Assembly: GCF_000346755.1 (NCBI RefSeq)
Contig: NZ_ANNV01000023.1
Location: forward strand, 1 to 64,000
Source: Pseudomonas sp. CBZ-4
GTDB taxonomy: Bacteria > Pseudomonadota > Gammaproteobacteria > Pseudomonadales > Pseudomonadaceae
Length of the DNA stretch: 64,000 nucleotides
Direction of reading: 5' to 3'
This document shows, in pieces, positions 52,795-62,033 of the stretch. The first letter of the stretch is position 1; each line of letters starts with the position of its first letter. The notes beneath the pieces were generated by a model. It had not been told where the DNA came from and made no database searches. It was given only the letters and a program-made list of their open reading frames with translations. The position numbers were made by a program, and so were the translations under genes.

Positions 52795-54579
52795 TTATGC
52801 CTGAACCAGTGGGCCGGGGTTTTTCAGGTACTGCTCGCGGATCGCGCGGGCCGACCAATAGGTCAGCGCCGCCACCAGGCCGGTAGGGTTGTAGCCCAAG
52901 CCTTGTGGGAAAGCTGACGCACCGGGGACAAACACGTTGTGTACATCCCAGCATTGCAGGTAACGGTTCAACGCACTGGTCTTGGGATCGGTGCCCATGA
53001 TCGCGCCACCGTTGAGGTGGGTGGTCTGGTACGACGCAGTGTTGAAGTGCTCACCGACCTTTTTGCCGAGCACGGCAATCGCCTTGGGGTTCATCGCCTC
53101 GGCGACCTTGCCCATTTTCTCGACCATGAAGCGGTTCATCTTGATGTCGTTGTCCTGCCAGTCGAACGTCATCCGCAGCAGCGGCTGACCGTAGGCATCG
53201 CGGTACACCGGGTCCAGATCCAGGTAGTTGCCCCGGTAGGATTGATGCGCACCGTGGGCGTCCATCGATACCTGGTGGGTGTAGTAATCGGCGGTCGCGC
53301 GCTTCCACGCACTGCCCCAGGTCGGTGTACCCGGTGGGTTGGACGTGCCGGCAATCGGCCGGCTGCCGGCCTGGTTGACCCACATCGGCGACCCCCCCAC
53401 AAAGCCATGGGGGCCGTGGTCGAAGTTGTCCGCATTGAAGTCATCGATGGCCACGCCATTGCCGCCAGCACCGATGAAGTTGTTGGTGTGGGTGTCCTTG
53501 TCGAAGAACGCCTTGATGGTGGCCATGTTCTGGTAGGCAAAGTTGCGGCCCACCACGCCCTCATTGGTGATCGGGTCGTAGGGTTTGCCGATGCCCGACA
53601 GCAGCATCAGGCGCACGTTGTGGAACTGGAACGCACCGAGAATCACCAAGTCCGCTGGCTGCTCGCATTCGCGGCCCTGGGCGTCGATGTATGTCACGCC
53701 GGTGGCCTTGCGCTTGGTGCTGTCGAGGTTGACCTTGAGCACGTGGGAATTGGGCCGCAACTCGAAGTTCGGCACCTGGCGCAGCGCCGGCAGGATGTTC
53801 ACGTTCGGCGACGCCTTGGAATACATGTAGCAGACGTAGCCGCTGCAAAAACCGCAGAAGTTGCACGGACCCATCTGCGCGCCATAGGGGTTGGTGTACG
53901 GCCCCGAAGTGTTAGCCGACGGCAGGTTGTAGGGTTTGTAACCGACTTCCGCAGCGGCTTTCTGAAACAGCTGTGCGGAGACGGTGTTTTTCTGCGATTC
54001 CAAGGGGAACGGGTTGGAGCGGTCCGGGGCATACGGGTTGCCACCGCGACCTTCGCCCACCAACTGGCCTTTGACGGTCCAGGCCTGGCCGGAGGTGCCG
54101 AAGACTTTTTCCGCGTAGTCGAAAAACGGCTCCAGCTCTTCATAGCTGACGCCGAAGTCCTGGATGGTCATGTCCTTGGGAATGAAGTTTTTGCCGTAGC
54201 GCTCTTCGTAATGGCTGCGCATGCGCAGCTCGATCGGGTCGACACGAAAGTGCACACCCGACCAGTGCAGGCCCGCACCACCGACGCCATTGCCCGGCAG
54301 AAACGCACCCAACTGACGGTTGGGCAGGGCGACGTCATTCAGGCTATGGCGAATGGTCACCGTCTCCTTGGAAATGTCCTGGAAGAGTTTTTTACGCACG
54401 CTGTAGGTCAGTTCGTCGATGACCTGGGGATAGTTGCCGTCTGGGTAAGTGTCCTGCATCGGGCCGCGCTCCAGCGCTACCACGTTGAGGCCTGCTTCCG
54501 TCAGCTCCTTGGCCATGATCGCGCCGGTCCAGCCGAAGCCTACGATCACCGCATCCACTTTCTTCATGATGGTCGCCAC
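52795..54579 (-). CDS. GMC-family FAD dehydrogenase, large subunit of gluconate 2-dehydrogenase type
   Basis: A 594-residue flavoprotein with an N-terminal FAD-binding motif (VDAVIVGFGWTGAIMAKEL, residues 7-25), GNGVGGAGLHWSGV near 95 and a C-terminal GMC region with the catalytic His in TTHLNGGAIMGTD. A Cys-rich stretch (CNFCGFCSGYVCYMYSKA near 240) could hold an iron-sulfur cluster, as in related sorbitol and fructose dehydrogenases. The start GTG 54579 has AGAGGG at good spacing. The exact sugar acid or alcohol is not certain. Confidence 0.88.
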   Translation of the reverse strand: MATIMKKVDAVIVGFGWTGAIMAKELTEAGLNVVALERGPMQDTYPDGNYPQVIDELTYSVRKKLFQDISKETVTIRHSLNDVALPNRQLGAFLPGNGVGGAGLHWSGVHFRVDPIELRMRSHYEERYGKNFIPKDMTIQDFGVSYEELEPFFDYAEKVFGTSGQAWTVKGQLVGEGRGGNPYAPDRSNPFPLESQKNTVSAQLFQKAAAEVGYKPYNLPSANTSGPYTNPYGAQMGPCNFCGFCSGYVCYMYSKASPNVNILPALRQVPNFELRPNSHVLKVNLDSTKRKATGVTYIDAQGRECEQPADLVILGAFQFHNVRLMLLSGIGKPYDPITNEGVVGRNFAYQNMATIKAFFDKDTHTNNFIGAGGNGVAIDDFNADNFDHGPHGFVGGSPMWVNQAGSRPIAGTSNPPGTPTWGSAWKRATADYYTHQVSMDAHGAHQSYRGNYLDLDPVYRDAYGQPLLRMTFDWQDNDIKMNRFMVEKMGKVAEAMNPKAIAVLGKKVGEHFNTASYQTTHLNGGAIMGTDPKTSALNRYLQCWDVHNVFVPGASAFPQGLGYNPTGLVAALTYWSARAIREQYLKNPGPLVQA

Positions 54580-54581
54580 GT

Positions 54582-55334
54582 TTATGCCCTCTCGCCGCGG
54601 ATGGAAACTGCCGGGAAGGGGTATTGCTCGTTGCGTTCAACCCAGTCCATGAAATCGGCGCGGGCGCCGGGGAAGCCGATCATGGTCCAGCCGACCATCC
54701 CTTTGTTGCCACCGTGGATCGGGTCGCAGAAGAACCCTTCCTTGGTGTTTTGCAGCAGCAGGTTGAAGAAAATCTTCGGCGGCACCGCGTCGAAATGCGC
54801 GGCCACTTCACTGCCGCCAGCCTCCAGGCGACGCAGCATGTCGTCTCGGGTAGCGCTGTCTTGCGCAGCAAAAGCTTTACCGTTGAACGCTTTCGACCAC
54901 GCGTCCGTCGCGGCGATACCCAGGCGATAGATGTCCTTGGGCACCAGTTTGCTCTGCCAGCCCATCTCGGGCGGTGCATCGGCGTTGAACGGACCTTGCA
55001 TGAACCACAGCGCGCCACTGGCGTACGGCGTGTTCATCTGGCGGTCGATGTATTCCGGGGCGCCGGCTTCCAGGGCGCCTGGGCCTTGGGCATCCGCCGG
55101 GATCAACTGCGCCACGGCGGCGTTGATAAACGCCCACTCTTCGGCCGTGAAGTAGCTTGGCTCGTAGGCTTTTTCGCTAACCGCAGGCTTGGCTGGGGCC
55201 GCCTGGGCCGCCTCGGGCGTGGCCATCAGTATCGAGCCGCCAAGGCCAGTGCTGGCAACCGTGACCACCGGGATCAAGGTCAAGGATTTGCGCAGAAAGT
55301 CACGCCGGGGGTTGTCTTGATCTTGATCAGACAT
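54582..55334 (-). CDS. Gluconate 2-dehydrogenase subunit 3 family protein (Tat-exported)
   Basis: A 250-residue small subunit. The N-terminus has a Tat signal (RRDFLRKS followed by LTLIPVVTVAST), which would export the folded flavoprotein with it. The body matches the Gluconate_2-dh3 family (FTAEEWAFINAAVAQLIPADAQGPGALEAG). It is the first gene of the three-gene operon and is followed by the large subunit after two bases. Confidence 0.9.
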   Translation of the reverse strand: MSDQDQDNPRRDFLRKSLTLIPVVTVASTGLGGSILMATPEAAQAAPAKPAVSEKAYEPSYFTAEEWAFINAAVAQLIPADAQGPGALEAGAPEYIDRQMNTPYASGALWFMQGPFNADAPPEMGWQSKLVPKDIYRLGIAATDAWSKAFNGKAFAAQDSATRDDMLRRLEAGGSEVAAHFDAVPPKIFFNLLLQNTKEGFFCDPIHGGNKGMVGWTMIGFPGARADFMDWVERNEQYPFPAVSIRGERA

Positions 55335-55567
55335 GGGTGCACCTCATCATGTGGTCACGGGTTGATCAGCCGCTTCTGGGGAGCGGCTTGGGTATTTTTG
55401 GCAATCAATGGTTACAAATGATAGCAGCCTAAGGATCGGGAGGAATCGTTTCAGCGACTAAAGACTGAGGATTCACGAATCTTTGACGACCACCTCACAC
55501 CCCGTTGACCCCCCGTAAACCAATCTGTGGGCCATCCCCCAACCCTCATGTCTGGTTAACGTCACCC

Positions 55568-56254
55568 ATGTTCAAGCATCAATGGCTGTCGGCTCTTGGC
55601 CTCGCGCTCGTGGCCTTGTTTACCCTCGTGCCTGCCCAGGCCGACGAGTCCGCGTCCATTCGCTCGGCCGAATGGGCGCAGCCCGTGGGCAGCCAATACA
55701 ACCTGCAACAGATGACGCCCACCCTGTATCGCAGTGCTTTACCCGACAGCAGCGCAGTGCCGCTGCTGGAAAAGCTGAAGATCGGTACCGTGATCAACTT
55801 CCTGCCGGAGTCCGACGCCAACTGGCTGAAAGCCCCCGGTATCCGTCAAGTCCAGCTGAGCTATCGCACCAACCATGTAGATGATTCCGACGTGCTGGCG
55901 GCACTCCGGGCGATCAAGGACGCCGAGGCCAACGGCCCGGTGCTGATGCACTGCAAACACGGCTCCGACCGCACCGGCCTGATGGCGGCGATGTATCGCG
56001 TGGTGGTGCAGGGATGGAGCAAGGAGGATGCGCTGAACGAGATGACCCTGGGCGGTTTTGGCACCAGTAACGGCTTCAAGGACGGCGTTCGCTACATGAT
56101 GAAGGCCGATGTCGACAAGTTGCGTACAGCCTTGGCGAATGGCGATTGCAGCACCAGTGCGTTTGCACTGTGCTCGATGAACAGTTGGCTCAACACGGCG
56201 GGAACGGGCCGTGCCGAGCCAAAGAACGACATTGGACTGACGGTAAAACCCTAA
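55568..56254 (+). CDS. Exported dual-specificity/tyrosine phosphatase-like protein
   Basis: A 228-residue protein with signal peptide (LSALGLALVALFTLVPAQA) and a cysteine phosphatase domain. The active-site loop is HCKHGSDRTG, with nucleophile Cys129 and Arg135; candidate general acids are in VDDSD near 105. The family includes plant-like PFA/DSP phosphatases and inositol polyphosphate phosphatases. Export to the periplasm is unusual for a signalling phosphatase. ATG 55568 is chosen for the signal peptide; the longer frame upstream is not protein-like. Confidence 0.83.
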   Translation: MFKHQWLSALGLALVALFTLVPAQADESASIRSAEWAQPVGSQYNLQQMTPTLYRSALPDSSAVPLLEKLKIGTVINFLPESDANWLKAPGIRQVQLSYRTNHVDDSDVLAALRAIKDAEANGPVLMHCKHGSDRTGLMAAMYRVVVQGWSKEDALNEMTLGGFGTSNGFKDGVRYMMKADVDKLRTALANGDCSTSAFALCSMNSWLNTAGTGRAEPKNDIGLTVKP

Positions 56255-56261
56255 ACGGGCG

Positions 56262-56537
56262 TCAGTCTTTTTTCAGCTTGGGATTGGGGAAGAACTGCAC
56301 CGCCTGCACCTTCGGGTCAGCCGGCGCCTTCAACGCCGAGGTGTTGACCCGCGTGCCCAATTCCTTGGGCACTGACAGACCTTGGTCATTCAATGTGTCG
56401 GTATAACCGCAGGCCACACACTCACGGTGTGGCACGCTGTCTTCGGTCCACATCTTCAACTTGTCCGGCTCGCTGCACGCCGGGCAGACCGCCCCGGCGA
56501 TAAATTGCTTTTTGGTGATCACAGGCCCTTCACTCAT
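56262..56537 (-). CDS. YheV-family zinc-ribbon protein
   Basis: A 91-residue protein with two CxxC pairs (VCPACSEPDKLKMW and HRECVACGYTD) forming a zinc ribbon, and a basic C-terminus. It belongs to the YheV/DUF2387 family of unknown function. Its start overlaps the end of prlC by four bases, so it is co-transcribed with it. Confidence 0.87.
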   Translation of the reverse strand: MSEGPVITKKQFIAGAVCPACSEPDKLKMWTEDSVPHRECVACGYTDTLNDQGLSVPKELGTRVNTSALKAPADPKVQAVQFFPNPKLKKD

Positions 56538-58609
56538 GCTGCCGCGTCCTCACTCAGGCCGCTGTGGCGCAAGAGTGCGTCAATCGACGGCGCACGTCCG
56601 CGGAAATCGACGAACAACACCATCGGTTCCTGGGAACCGCCACGGGCCAGGATCGCCTCGCGGAAGGCGCGGCCGGTCTCGGCGTTCAATACGCCGTCTT
56701 CTTCAAACTTGGAGAAGGCATCGGCCGACAGCACTTCGGCCCACTTGTAGCTGTAGTACCCCGCCGCATAACCGCCGGCGAAAATGTGCGCAAAGCTGTT
56801 GGGAAAACGGTTGTAGGACGGTGGACGCATCACCGAGACCTCATCGCGCACGCCTTCCAGCACCTGGGCCACGCTGCGTCCATCACCGTGGGTGGCGTGC
56901 AGTTCAAAGTCGAACAGCGAGAATTCCAACTGGCGCACCATCATCAGGCCGGACTGGAAATTCTTCGCCGCGAGCATTTTTTCCAGCAGGTCCTGGGGCA
57001 GCGGCTCGCCGCTTTCGTAGTGGCCGGAGATCAGCGCCAGGCCTTCCGGCTCCCAGCACCAGTTCTCCATGAACTGGCTCGGCAACTCCACTGCATCCCA
57101 CGCCACGCCGTTGATACCGGACACGCCAGCGTGTTCAACGCGGGTCAGCAGGTGGTGCAGGCCGTGGCCGAATTCGTGGAACAGCGTCGTCACTTCGTCG
57201 TGGGTCAGCAGGGCAGGCTTGCCGCTGTCGGCCGGGGTGAAGTTGCACACCAGGTTGGCCACCGGGCTTTGCAGTACGCCGTCGATGGTGCGGCGGCGGT
57301 CGCGCGCGCCGTCCATCCAGGCGCCGCCACGCTTGTTGGCGCGGGCGTACAGGTCAAAGAAGAAGCGGCCGACGTGCTCGCCGTTTTCCTTGATTTCAAA
57401 CAGGCGTACATCCGGGTGCCAAGTGTCGAAGCCTTTCAGTTCGGCAATCTCGATGCCGTACAGGCGTTGCACGATGGCAAACAGGCCGCCGAGCACTTTG
57501 TCGATGGGGAAGTAGGCGCGCAGGGCTTCCTGGGACACGCTGTAGCGCTGCTCACGGAGTTTTTCGCCGTAGAAACCGCTGTCCCAGCTTTGCAGGTCGG
57601 CGCAGCCTTGTTCGGCGGCGTAAGCCTTGAGCTGTTGCAGGTCCTGGGCGGCAAACGGCTTGCTGCGCTTGGCCAGGTCGCGCAGGAAGCTCAGCACCTG
57701 GTCGCTGGACTCGGCCATCTTGGTGGCCAGGCTCAGTTCGGAGAAGGATGCGTAGCCCAACAGCTTGGCCAGTTCCTGACGCAGGTCGAGGATCTGTTCC
57801 ATCACCGGGCCGTTATCGTTCTGACCGGCATTCGGGCCTTGGTCCGACGCACGGGTGCAGTAGGCCGCGTAGACTTCTTCGCGCAGGGCGCGGTCGTGAG
57901 CGTAGGTCATTACCGCGTAGTAGCTCGGAAATTCCAGGGTGATCAGCCAACCGTCCAAGTCTTTGGATTGGGCAGCTGCCGCCATCTGCGCCTTGGCCGA
58001 ATCGGTCAGGCCGGCGAGAGTGGCTTCATCGGTAACGTGTTTGGTCCAGGCCTGGGTCGCATCCAGCAACTGGTTGGAGAACTTGCTGCCCAGTTCGGAC
58101 AGTTTGCTCTGCACTTCGGCGTAGCGTTTTTGCTGCTCCGGCGGCAAGTCGATACCCGACAGGCGGAAGTCGCGCAGGGCGTGTTCCAGAATGGTTTTTT
58201 GCGCCACGTCGAAACCGGCGGCTTCCGGGCTGTTGGCCAGGGCTTCGAAGGCCTGGAACAGTTCACGGTTCTGGCCCATCTCGGTGGAGTAGGCGCTCAA
58301 CGCCGGCAGGCAGCTTTCATAGGCCTCACGCAGTTCGGCGCTGTTGCACACGGCGTTGAGGTGGCTGACCGGGCTCCAGGCGGCGCCCAGGCGGTCGTTC
58401 AGTTCGTCCATGGCCAGGACCAGGCCGGCCCACGTCGGATTTTTCCCCTGGCTTTGCAGGATACCTTCGATGGCGACGCGGTTGTCGGCGAGGATCTGTT
58501 CAATCGCCGGTTGCACGTGCTCGGCACGGATCGCCGAGAACGGCGGCAGGTCGTAGGACTGCAGAAGAGGGTTGTTCGCGCTCACGGTGGGTACCTTGGC
58601 TGAAGACAT
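56534..58609 (-). CDS. prlC: Oligopeptidase A (PrlC)
   Basis: A 691-residue cytoplasmic M3 metallopeptidase that degrades oligopeptides, including cleaved signal peptides. The zinc motif HEFGH is at 478-482, with the third ligand Glu in GVAWDAVELPSQFMENW. The substrate-binding region RFPNSFAHIFAGGYAAGYYSYKWAEV lies near 600. YheV follows with a four-base overlap. Confidence 0.95.
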   Translation of the reverse strand: MSSAKVPTVSANNPLLQSYDLPPFSAIRAEHVQPAIEQILADNRVAIEGILQSQGKNPTWAGLVLAMDELNDRLGAAWSPVSHLNAVCNSAELREAYESCLPALSAYSTEMGQNRELFQAFEALANSPEAAGFDVAQKTILEHALRDFRLSGIDLPPEQQKRYAEVQSKLSELGSKFSNQLLDATQAWTKHVTDEATLAGLTDSAKAQMAAAAQSKDLDGWLITLEFPSYYAVMTYAHDRALREEVYAAYCTRASDQGPNAGQNDNGPVMEQILDLRQELAKLLGYASFSELSLATKMAESSDQVLSFLRDLAKRSKPFAAQDLQQLKAYAAEQGCADLQSWDSGFYGEKLREQRYSVSQEALRAYFPIDKVLGGLFAIVQRLYGIEIAELKGFDTWHPDVRLFEIKENGEHVGRFFFDLYARANKRGGAWMDGARDRRRTIDGVLQSPVANLVCNFTPADSGKPALLTHDEVTTLFHEFGHGLHHLLTRVEHAGVSGINGVAWDAVELPSQFMENWCWEPEGLALISGHYESGEPLPQDLLEKMLAAKNFQSGLMMVRQLEFSLFDFELHATHGDGRSVAQVLEGVRDEVSVMRPPSYNRFPNSFAHIFAGGYAAGYYSYKWAEVLSADAFSKFEEDGVLNAETGRAFREAILARGGSQEPMVLFVDFRGRAPSIDALLRHSGLSEDAAA

Positions 58610-58685
58610 GTAAGAACAAAGATGGGGCCATCTTAATTACAATCAACGCCCACCGCAGCTATCAGCAGAAGAGAGAGAGGCTATC

Positions 58686-59228
58686 GTGACCCTTCGCACC
58701 TATCAGAACCACACGCCAACCCTGGGCGCCGGGGCTTTTGTCGATATTTCGGCGGTGGTGATCGGCGATGTCGAAATCGGCACCGACAGCTCCGTGTGGC
58801 CGCTGACCGTGATTCGCGGCGACATGCACCGCATCCGCATCGGCGCGCGCACCAGCGTGCAGGATGGCTGCGTGCTGCATATCACCCATGCCGGGCCGTT
58901 CAACCCGGACGGTTTCCCGCTGCTGATCGGCGACGACGTGACCATCGCCCACAAGGTCATGCTGCATGGTTGCACGGTAGGCAGCCGCATCCTGATCGGC
59001 ATGGGCAGCATCGTGATGGACGGTGCGGTGGTGGAAGATGACGTGATCATCGGCGCCGGCAGCCTGGTGCCGCCGGGCAAGAAACTCGACAGCGGCTTCT
59101 TGTACGTGGGCAGCCCGGCTAAACAGATCCGTCCACTGACTGACAAGGAACGCGCATTTTTCACCTACAGCGCGGCGAACTACGTGAAACTCAAAGACCT
59201 GCACCTGGCTGAAGGATTCGATCAATGA
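58686..59228 (+). CDS. Gamma-carbonic anhydrase-like hexapeptide-repeat protein
   Basis: A 180-residue left-handed beta-helix protein with hexapeptide repeats (IGDVEIGTDSSVWPLTVIRGDMHRIRIGART). Metal-binding His residues are in the VLHITH, TIAHKVMLHGCTV segments, as in gamma-carbonic anhydrases such as YrdA and CaiE relatives. Catalytic activity varies in this family. It overlaps the HAD gene by four bases. Confidence 0.9.
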   Translation: MTLRTYQNHTPTLGAGAFVDISAVVIGDVEIGTDSSVWPLTVIRGDMHRIRIGARTSVQDGCVLHITHAGPFNPDGFPLLIGDDVTIAHKVMLHGCTVGSRILIGMGSIVMDGAVVEDDVIIGAGSLVPPGKKLDSGFLYVGSPAKQIRPLTDKERAFFTYSAANYVKLKDLHLAEGFDQ

Positions 59229-59884
59229 CCCTGCATTACCCCACCGTCCTCTTCGACCTGGATGGCACCCTGACTGACCCGCGTGAAGGCATCACCCGCT
59301 CGATCCAGTACGCCCTCGCCAAACTCGGCATCGACGAGCCGGACCTGACCAAGCTCGAACACTTTATCGGCCCGCCGTTGCTGCAAGCGTTCATGCAGTT
59401 CTACGGGTTCGACGAAGCCAAGGCGTGGGAAGCGGTGAATTTCTACCGCGAGCGCTTCAAGGTGACTGGACTGTATGAAAACCGCGTATTCGACGGCGTG
59501 CTGCCGCTGCTGGAAGAGCTGAACACCCAAGGTCGCCAACTGTATGTCGCCACCTCCAAGCCTTGGGAATTTGCCCGCGAGATCGCCAGGCATTTCGATT
59601 TTGCCAAGCACTTCAAGGTGATCTACGGCAGCGAGCTGGACGGTACGCGCACCAACAAGGTCGAGTTGATTGCCCACCTGATGCGCGAAGAAGGCCTGGA
59701 CCCGGCGACCACCCTGATGATCGGCGACCGCAAGCACGACCTGATCGGCGCCCGCAGCAATGGCCTGGATTCGGCGGCGGTGGGGTATGGATTTGGCAGC
59801 TTTGAAGAGTTGAATGCCGAGGCGCCGACCTGGCATTTCGAGACGTTGGCCGAGATGCATCAGGCGTTTTTGCGGCGGCCCTGA
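59225..59884 (+). CDS. HAD-family phosphatase (phosphoglycolate phosphatase-like)
   Basis: A 219-residue phosphatase with motif I FDLDGTLTDP (nucleophile Asp near 11), motif II TSKPW, and motif IV MIGDRKHDLIGARSNGLDSAAVGYGFG. It is close to the Gph/PpaX group. It is translationally coupled to the gamma-carbonic anhydrase gene through ATGA. A REPIN follows the stop. Confidence 0.9.
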   Translation: MTLHYPTVLFDLDGTLTDPREGITRSIQYALAKLGIDEPDLTKLEHFIGPPLLQAFMQFYGFDEAKAWEAVNFYRERFKVTGLYENRVFDGVLPLLEELNTQGRQLYVATSKPWEFAREIARHFDFAKHFKVIYGSELDGTRTNKVELIAHLMREEGLDPATTLMIGDRKHDLIGARSNGLDSAAVGYGFGSFEELNAEAPTWHFETLAEMHQAFLRRP

Positions 59885-59887
59885 GAC

Positions 59888-59964
59888 CGCTATCGCAGGC
59901 AAGCCAGCTCCCACCTTTTGATGTGTGAATACCTTCAAATGTGGGAGCTGGCTTGCCTGCGATG
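59888..59964. repeat. REPIN
   Basis: CGCTATCGCAGGCAAGCCAG at the left faces GTGGGAGCTGGCTTGCCTGC at the right across about 25 bases. It lies between convergent HAD and aminopeptidase genes. Confidence 0.9.
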
Positions 59965-59969
59965 AGGCC

Positions 59970-61013
59970 CTAAAGGACACCATTCTCCAACTGCCTCAAC
60001 GCCGCCTTGCGCTGCTCCACCGGCAACCCACCCAACCTCTCCACCGCCGCATAAAACCTCAGCCAATCCCCGCCTTCCTGCCGAAACAACGCCGCAAACG
60101 CCGGCACCCACTGGTCATACAGCCCAAACGGCAACAACCGCGCATTGTTCATCGGCAAGTTGATCCACGCGTCATAACGTTTATCGCCCGCCCACTGGCT
60201 GTCACGCATCTGCCGATAATCACTGCGCAAGCGCTCGAATTCTGCCGCCTTGGCCGCACGCATCGCATCGGCCGATAACGGCTGGGCATAGACCTTTTCC
60301 AACCGCTGACGGGTATCGAGGATCAACTGGATAAACTGATCACGCTGCTTGGACGCCGACACGCTGGCCGGCGCCAGCCCACGCGCGACACGCCATTGCC
60401 GCGTGCCTTCCTGCTCGACGAAATTGGCGAATGACTCGTTGAACTCGGTGTCGTCCTGCACATAAAACCGCTGGTGCGCCAGCTCATGAAAAATCAGCGT
60501 GGCCAGGCGCTCATCCCCCCAGTTCATCATCGAGTTGAGGATCGGGTCGTTGAACCAGCCCAGGGTGGAATAGGCCTCGACGCCGCCAATCGACACATCC
60601 ATGCCCCGCAGGCGCAACAATGCCGCCTCACCCCGCGCTGCGCCCTGGTTGTAATAACCGCGATAGGCCACGCAACCGGCAATCGGGAAGCAGTGGGTTT
60701 CCGGCGACAGCGAAAATTCTGTCGTGGCGAAGACATTCCAGACGACATAAGGTCGGCCAATATCGGCGTACAGCCGGTAACTCTGGTTGTCAGGCAAATG
60801 CAGGTGCTCACTGGCAAAGGTGCGCGCCTTCTGGGATTGCGCCAGATGCTCACGCAGCTGCGGCGGCCGCGCGGGGTCGGCGATGACCTGGGCAACCGGT
60901 TCGCGGGCCCGCAACAATTGCCACTGGCCGCTGGCCAACTGTCCGTAATAACTGATGCTTGAGCAGCCACTGAGCAGTACCACCATCAACCCGAGGAAAA
61001 AACGCCTGACCAT
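59970..61013 (-). CDS. Lipoprotein aminopeptidase (COG4324 family)
   Basis: A 347-residue lipoprotein with lipobox LLSGC (Cys17). The zinc motif is HELAH (in LATLIFHELAHQRFYVQDD near 200), followed by the second Glu in FNESFANFVEQEG. This is the predicted aminopeptidase family COG4324. AGGAG lies ten bases before ATG 61013. It should act in the periplasm or at a membrane surface. Confidence 0.85.
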   Translation of the reverse strand: MVRRFFLGLMVVLLSGCSSISYYGQLASGQWQLLRAREPVAQVIADPARPPQLREHLAQSQKARTFASEHLHLPDNQSYRLYADIGRPYVVWNVFATTEFSLSPETHCFPIAGCVAYRGYYNQGAARGEAALLRLRGMDVSIGGVEAYSTLGWFNDPILNSMMNWGDERLATLIFHELAHQRFYVQDDTEFNESFANFVEQEGTRQWRVARGLAPASVSASKQRDQFIQLILDTRQRLEKVYAQPLSADAMRAAKAAEFERLRSDYRQMRDSQWAGDKRYDAWINLPMNNARLLPFGLYDQWVPAFAALFRQEGGDWLRFYAAVERLGGLPVEQRKAALRQLENGVL

Positions 61014-61117
61014 GCACCGATTACTCCTGGGAATTTTCCACGCCATGGGGTGTTTATACTCAAGGGGAACCTGCTGCGTCAGTCCCATTTCTTTTCTTCC
61101 ATCATTGAGTACACGCC

Positions 61118-61540
61118 ATGCGCCAGCTGTTGCTTGCCATCACCGTCCTGTTTCTCAGCGCATGCGCTTTGACGCCGTTGCCAGCGGTCGATCCGCAGCA
61201 AGCCTGGGTCGATTTCGCCACCCCGACACCCAACGCCAAGCTGGTGATGGCCCAGCGCCTGGACGGCAAGAACCTCAATGACGGTCGTTTCTTCCAGATG
61301 CCGCCCGGCAGCCACGAGTTGATGGTGCGCTTTGATTTCGAAGTACCAACGGGTAGTGGCTTCGGCGGGCTGGGGCAGACCACCGAACGCACCTGCTTCA
61401 TGACGCTGCAGTACGACCACTTCCAGGCGGGCCAGCGCTATGTGCTGGAAGGCCGTTCGCTGGCCTTCACGCCGAATATCCGGCTCTACAACGCGGAGCG
61501 TCAGTTGTTGGCAGAGGAGCGCAGCGTCAACTGCATCTGA
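61118..61540 (+). CDS. Small conserved lipoprotein of unknown function
   Basis: A 140-residue protein with signal peptide and lipobox FLSAC (Cys16). The mature part is a beta-rich domain with a Gly-rich loop (VPTGSGFGGLGQTTERTC) and a C-terminal Cys. I recognise no family function. It is convergent with the DUF1161 gene, with one base between the stops. Confidence 0.75.
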   Translation: MRQLLLAITVLFLSACALTPLPAVDPQQAWVDFATPTPNAKLVMAQRLDGKNLNDGRFFQMPPGSHELMVRFDFEVPTGSGFGGLGQTTERTCFMTLQYDHFQAGQRYVLEGRSLAFTPNIRLYNAERQLLAEERSVNCI

Positions 61541-61541
61541 T

Positions 61542-61781
61542 TCAGTCGTTGTTCTTCTGGTAGATGATGGCTTTGGTGCCGTTCTCACAGCTGCCGACGA
61601 CCATGGCTACGTCGTGCTTGTCGGCTTCTTCCTTGCTGACGATTTCCAAGGTGTAGGACGGAACCGCGTTCGCCTGGATCTTGACCTCGATCTCCTTGCG
61701 CAGCTCTTCACAATCTTTGGGCGCGGCCACGGCCGAAGTGGCCAATACGCCGCAGATGATCGCCAAGGCAAAACGTTTCAT
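61542..61781 (-). CDS. DUF1161 exported protein, copy 1
   Basis: A 79-residue exported protein with signal peptide MKRFALAIICGVLATSAVAA and two conserved cysteines (PKDCEELRKEIEVKIQA and VVGSCENGTKAI), which probably form a disulfide. It belongs to the DUF1161 family, of unknown function. It is similar to the gene at 63748-63972. Confidence 0.87.
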   Translation of the reverse strand: MKRFALAIICGVLATSAVAAPKDCEELRKEIEVKIQANAVPSYTLEIVSKEEADKHDVAMVVGSCENGTKAIIYQKNND

Positions 61782-61902
61782 GTGTGTAGCTCCCTGAATG
61801 CACTGCGCACGGGTGTGCGCCTAGGCAGTGATGGCTATAGGACCACATTACTGAAACGCGAGTTCTGATTTAACGCAGAACTAAAGGCGGGAACTGCACT
61901 TA

Positions 61903-61988
61903 TGTGGGAGCTGGCTTGCCTGCGATGGCATCACCTCGGTATTACTGAAACTCCGAGGTGTCTGCATCGCAGGCAAGCCAGCTCCCAC
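61903..61988. repeat. REPIN with structured spacer
   Basis: GTGGGAGCTGGCTTGCCTGC at the left faces GCAGGCAAGCCAGCTCCCAC at the right. The spacer holds arms GCATCACCTCGG and CCGAGGTGTCTGC, as in the elements at 37952 and 47695, but without the outer pair. Confidence 0.9.
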
Positions 61989-62033
61989 ACAAGTCAGCTT
62001 TTACATTCAACTTGTGCTGTTACCTGGACTTGG

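Noticed and set aside
52939..54930. A 663-codon open frame opposite the GMC dehydrogenase gene
   Set aside because: It has shadow composition and crosses the junction of two well-supported genes on the other strand.
56564..58603. A 679-codon open frame opposite prlC
   Set aside because: It mirrors prlC almost exactly and has no recognisable domain or start signal.
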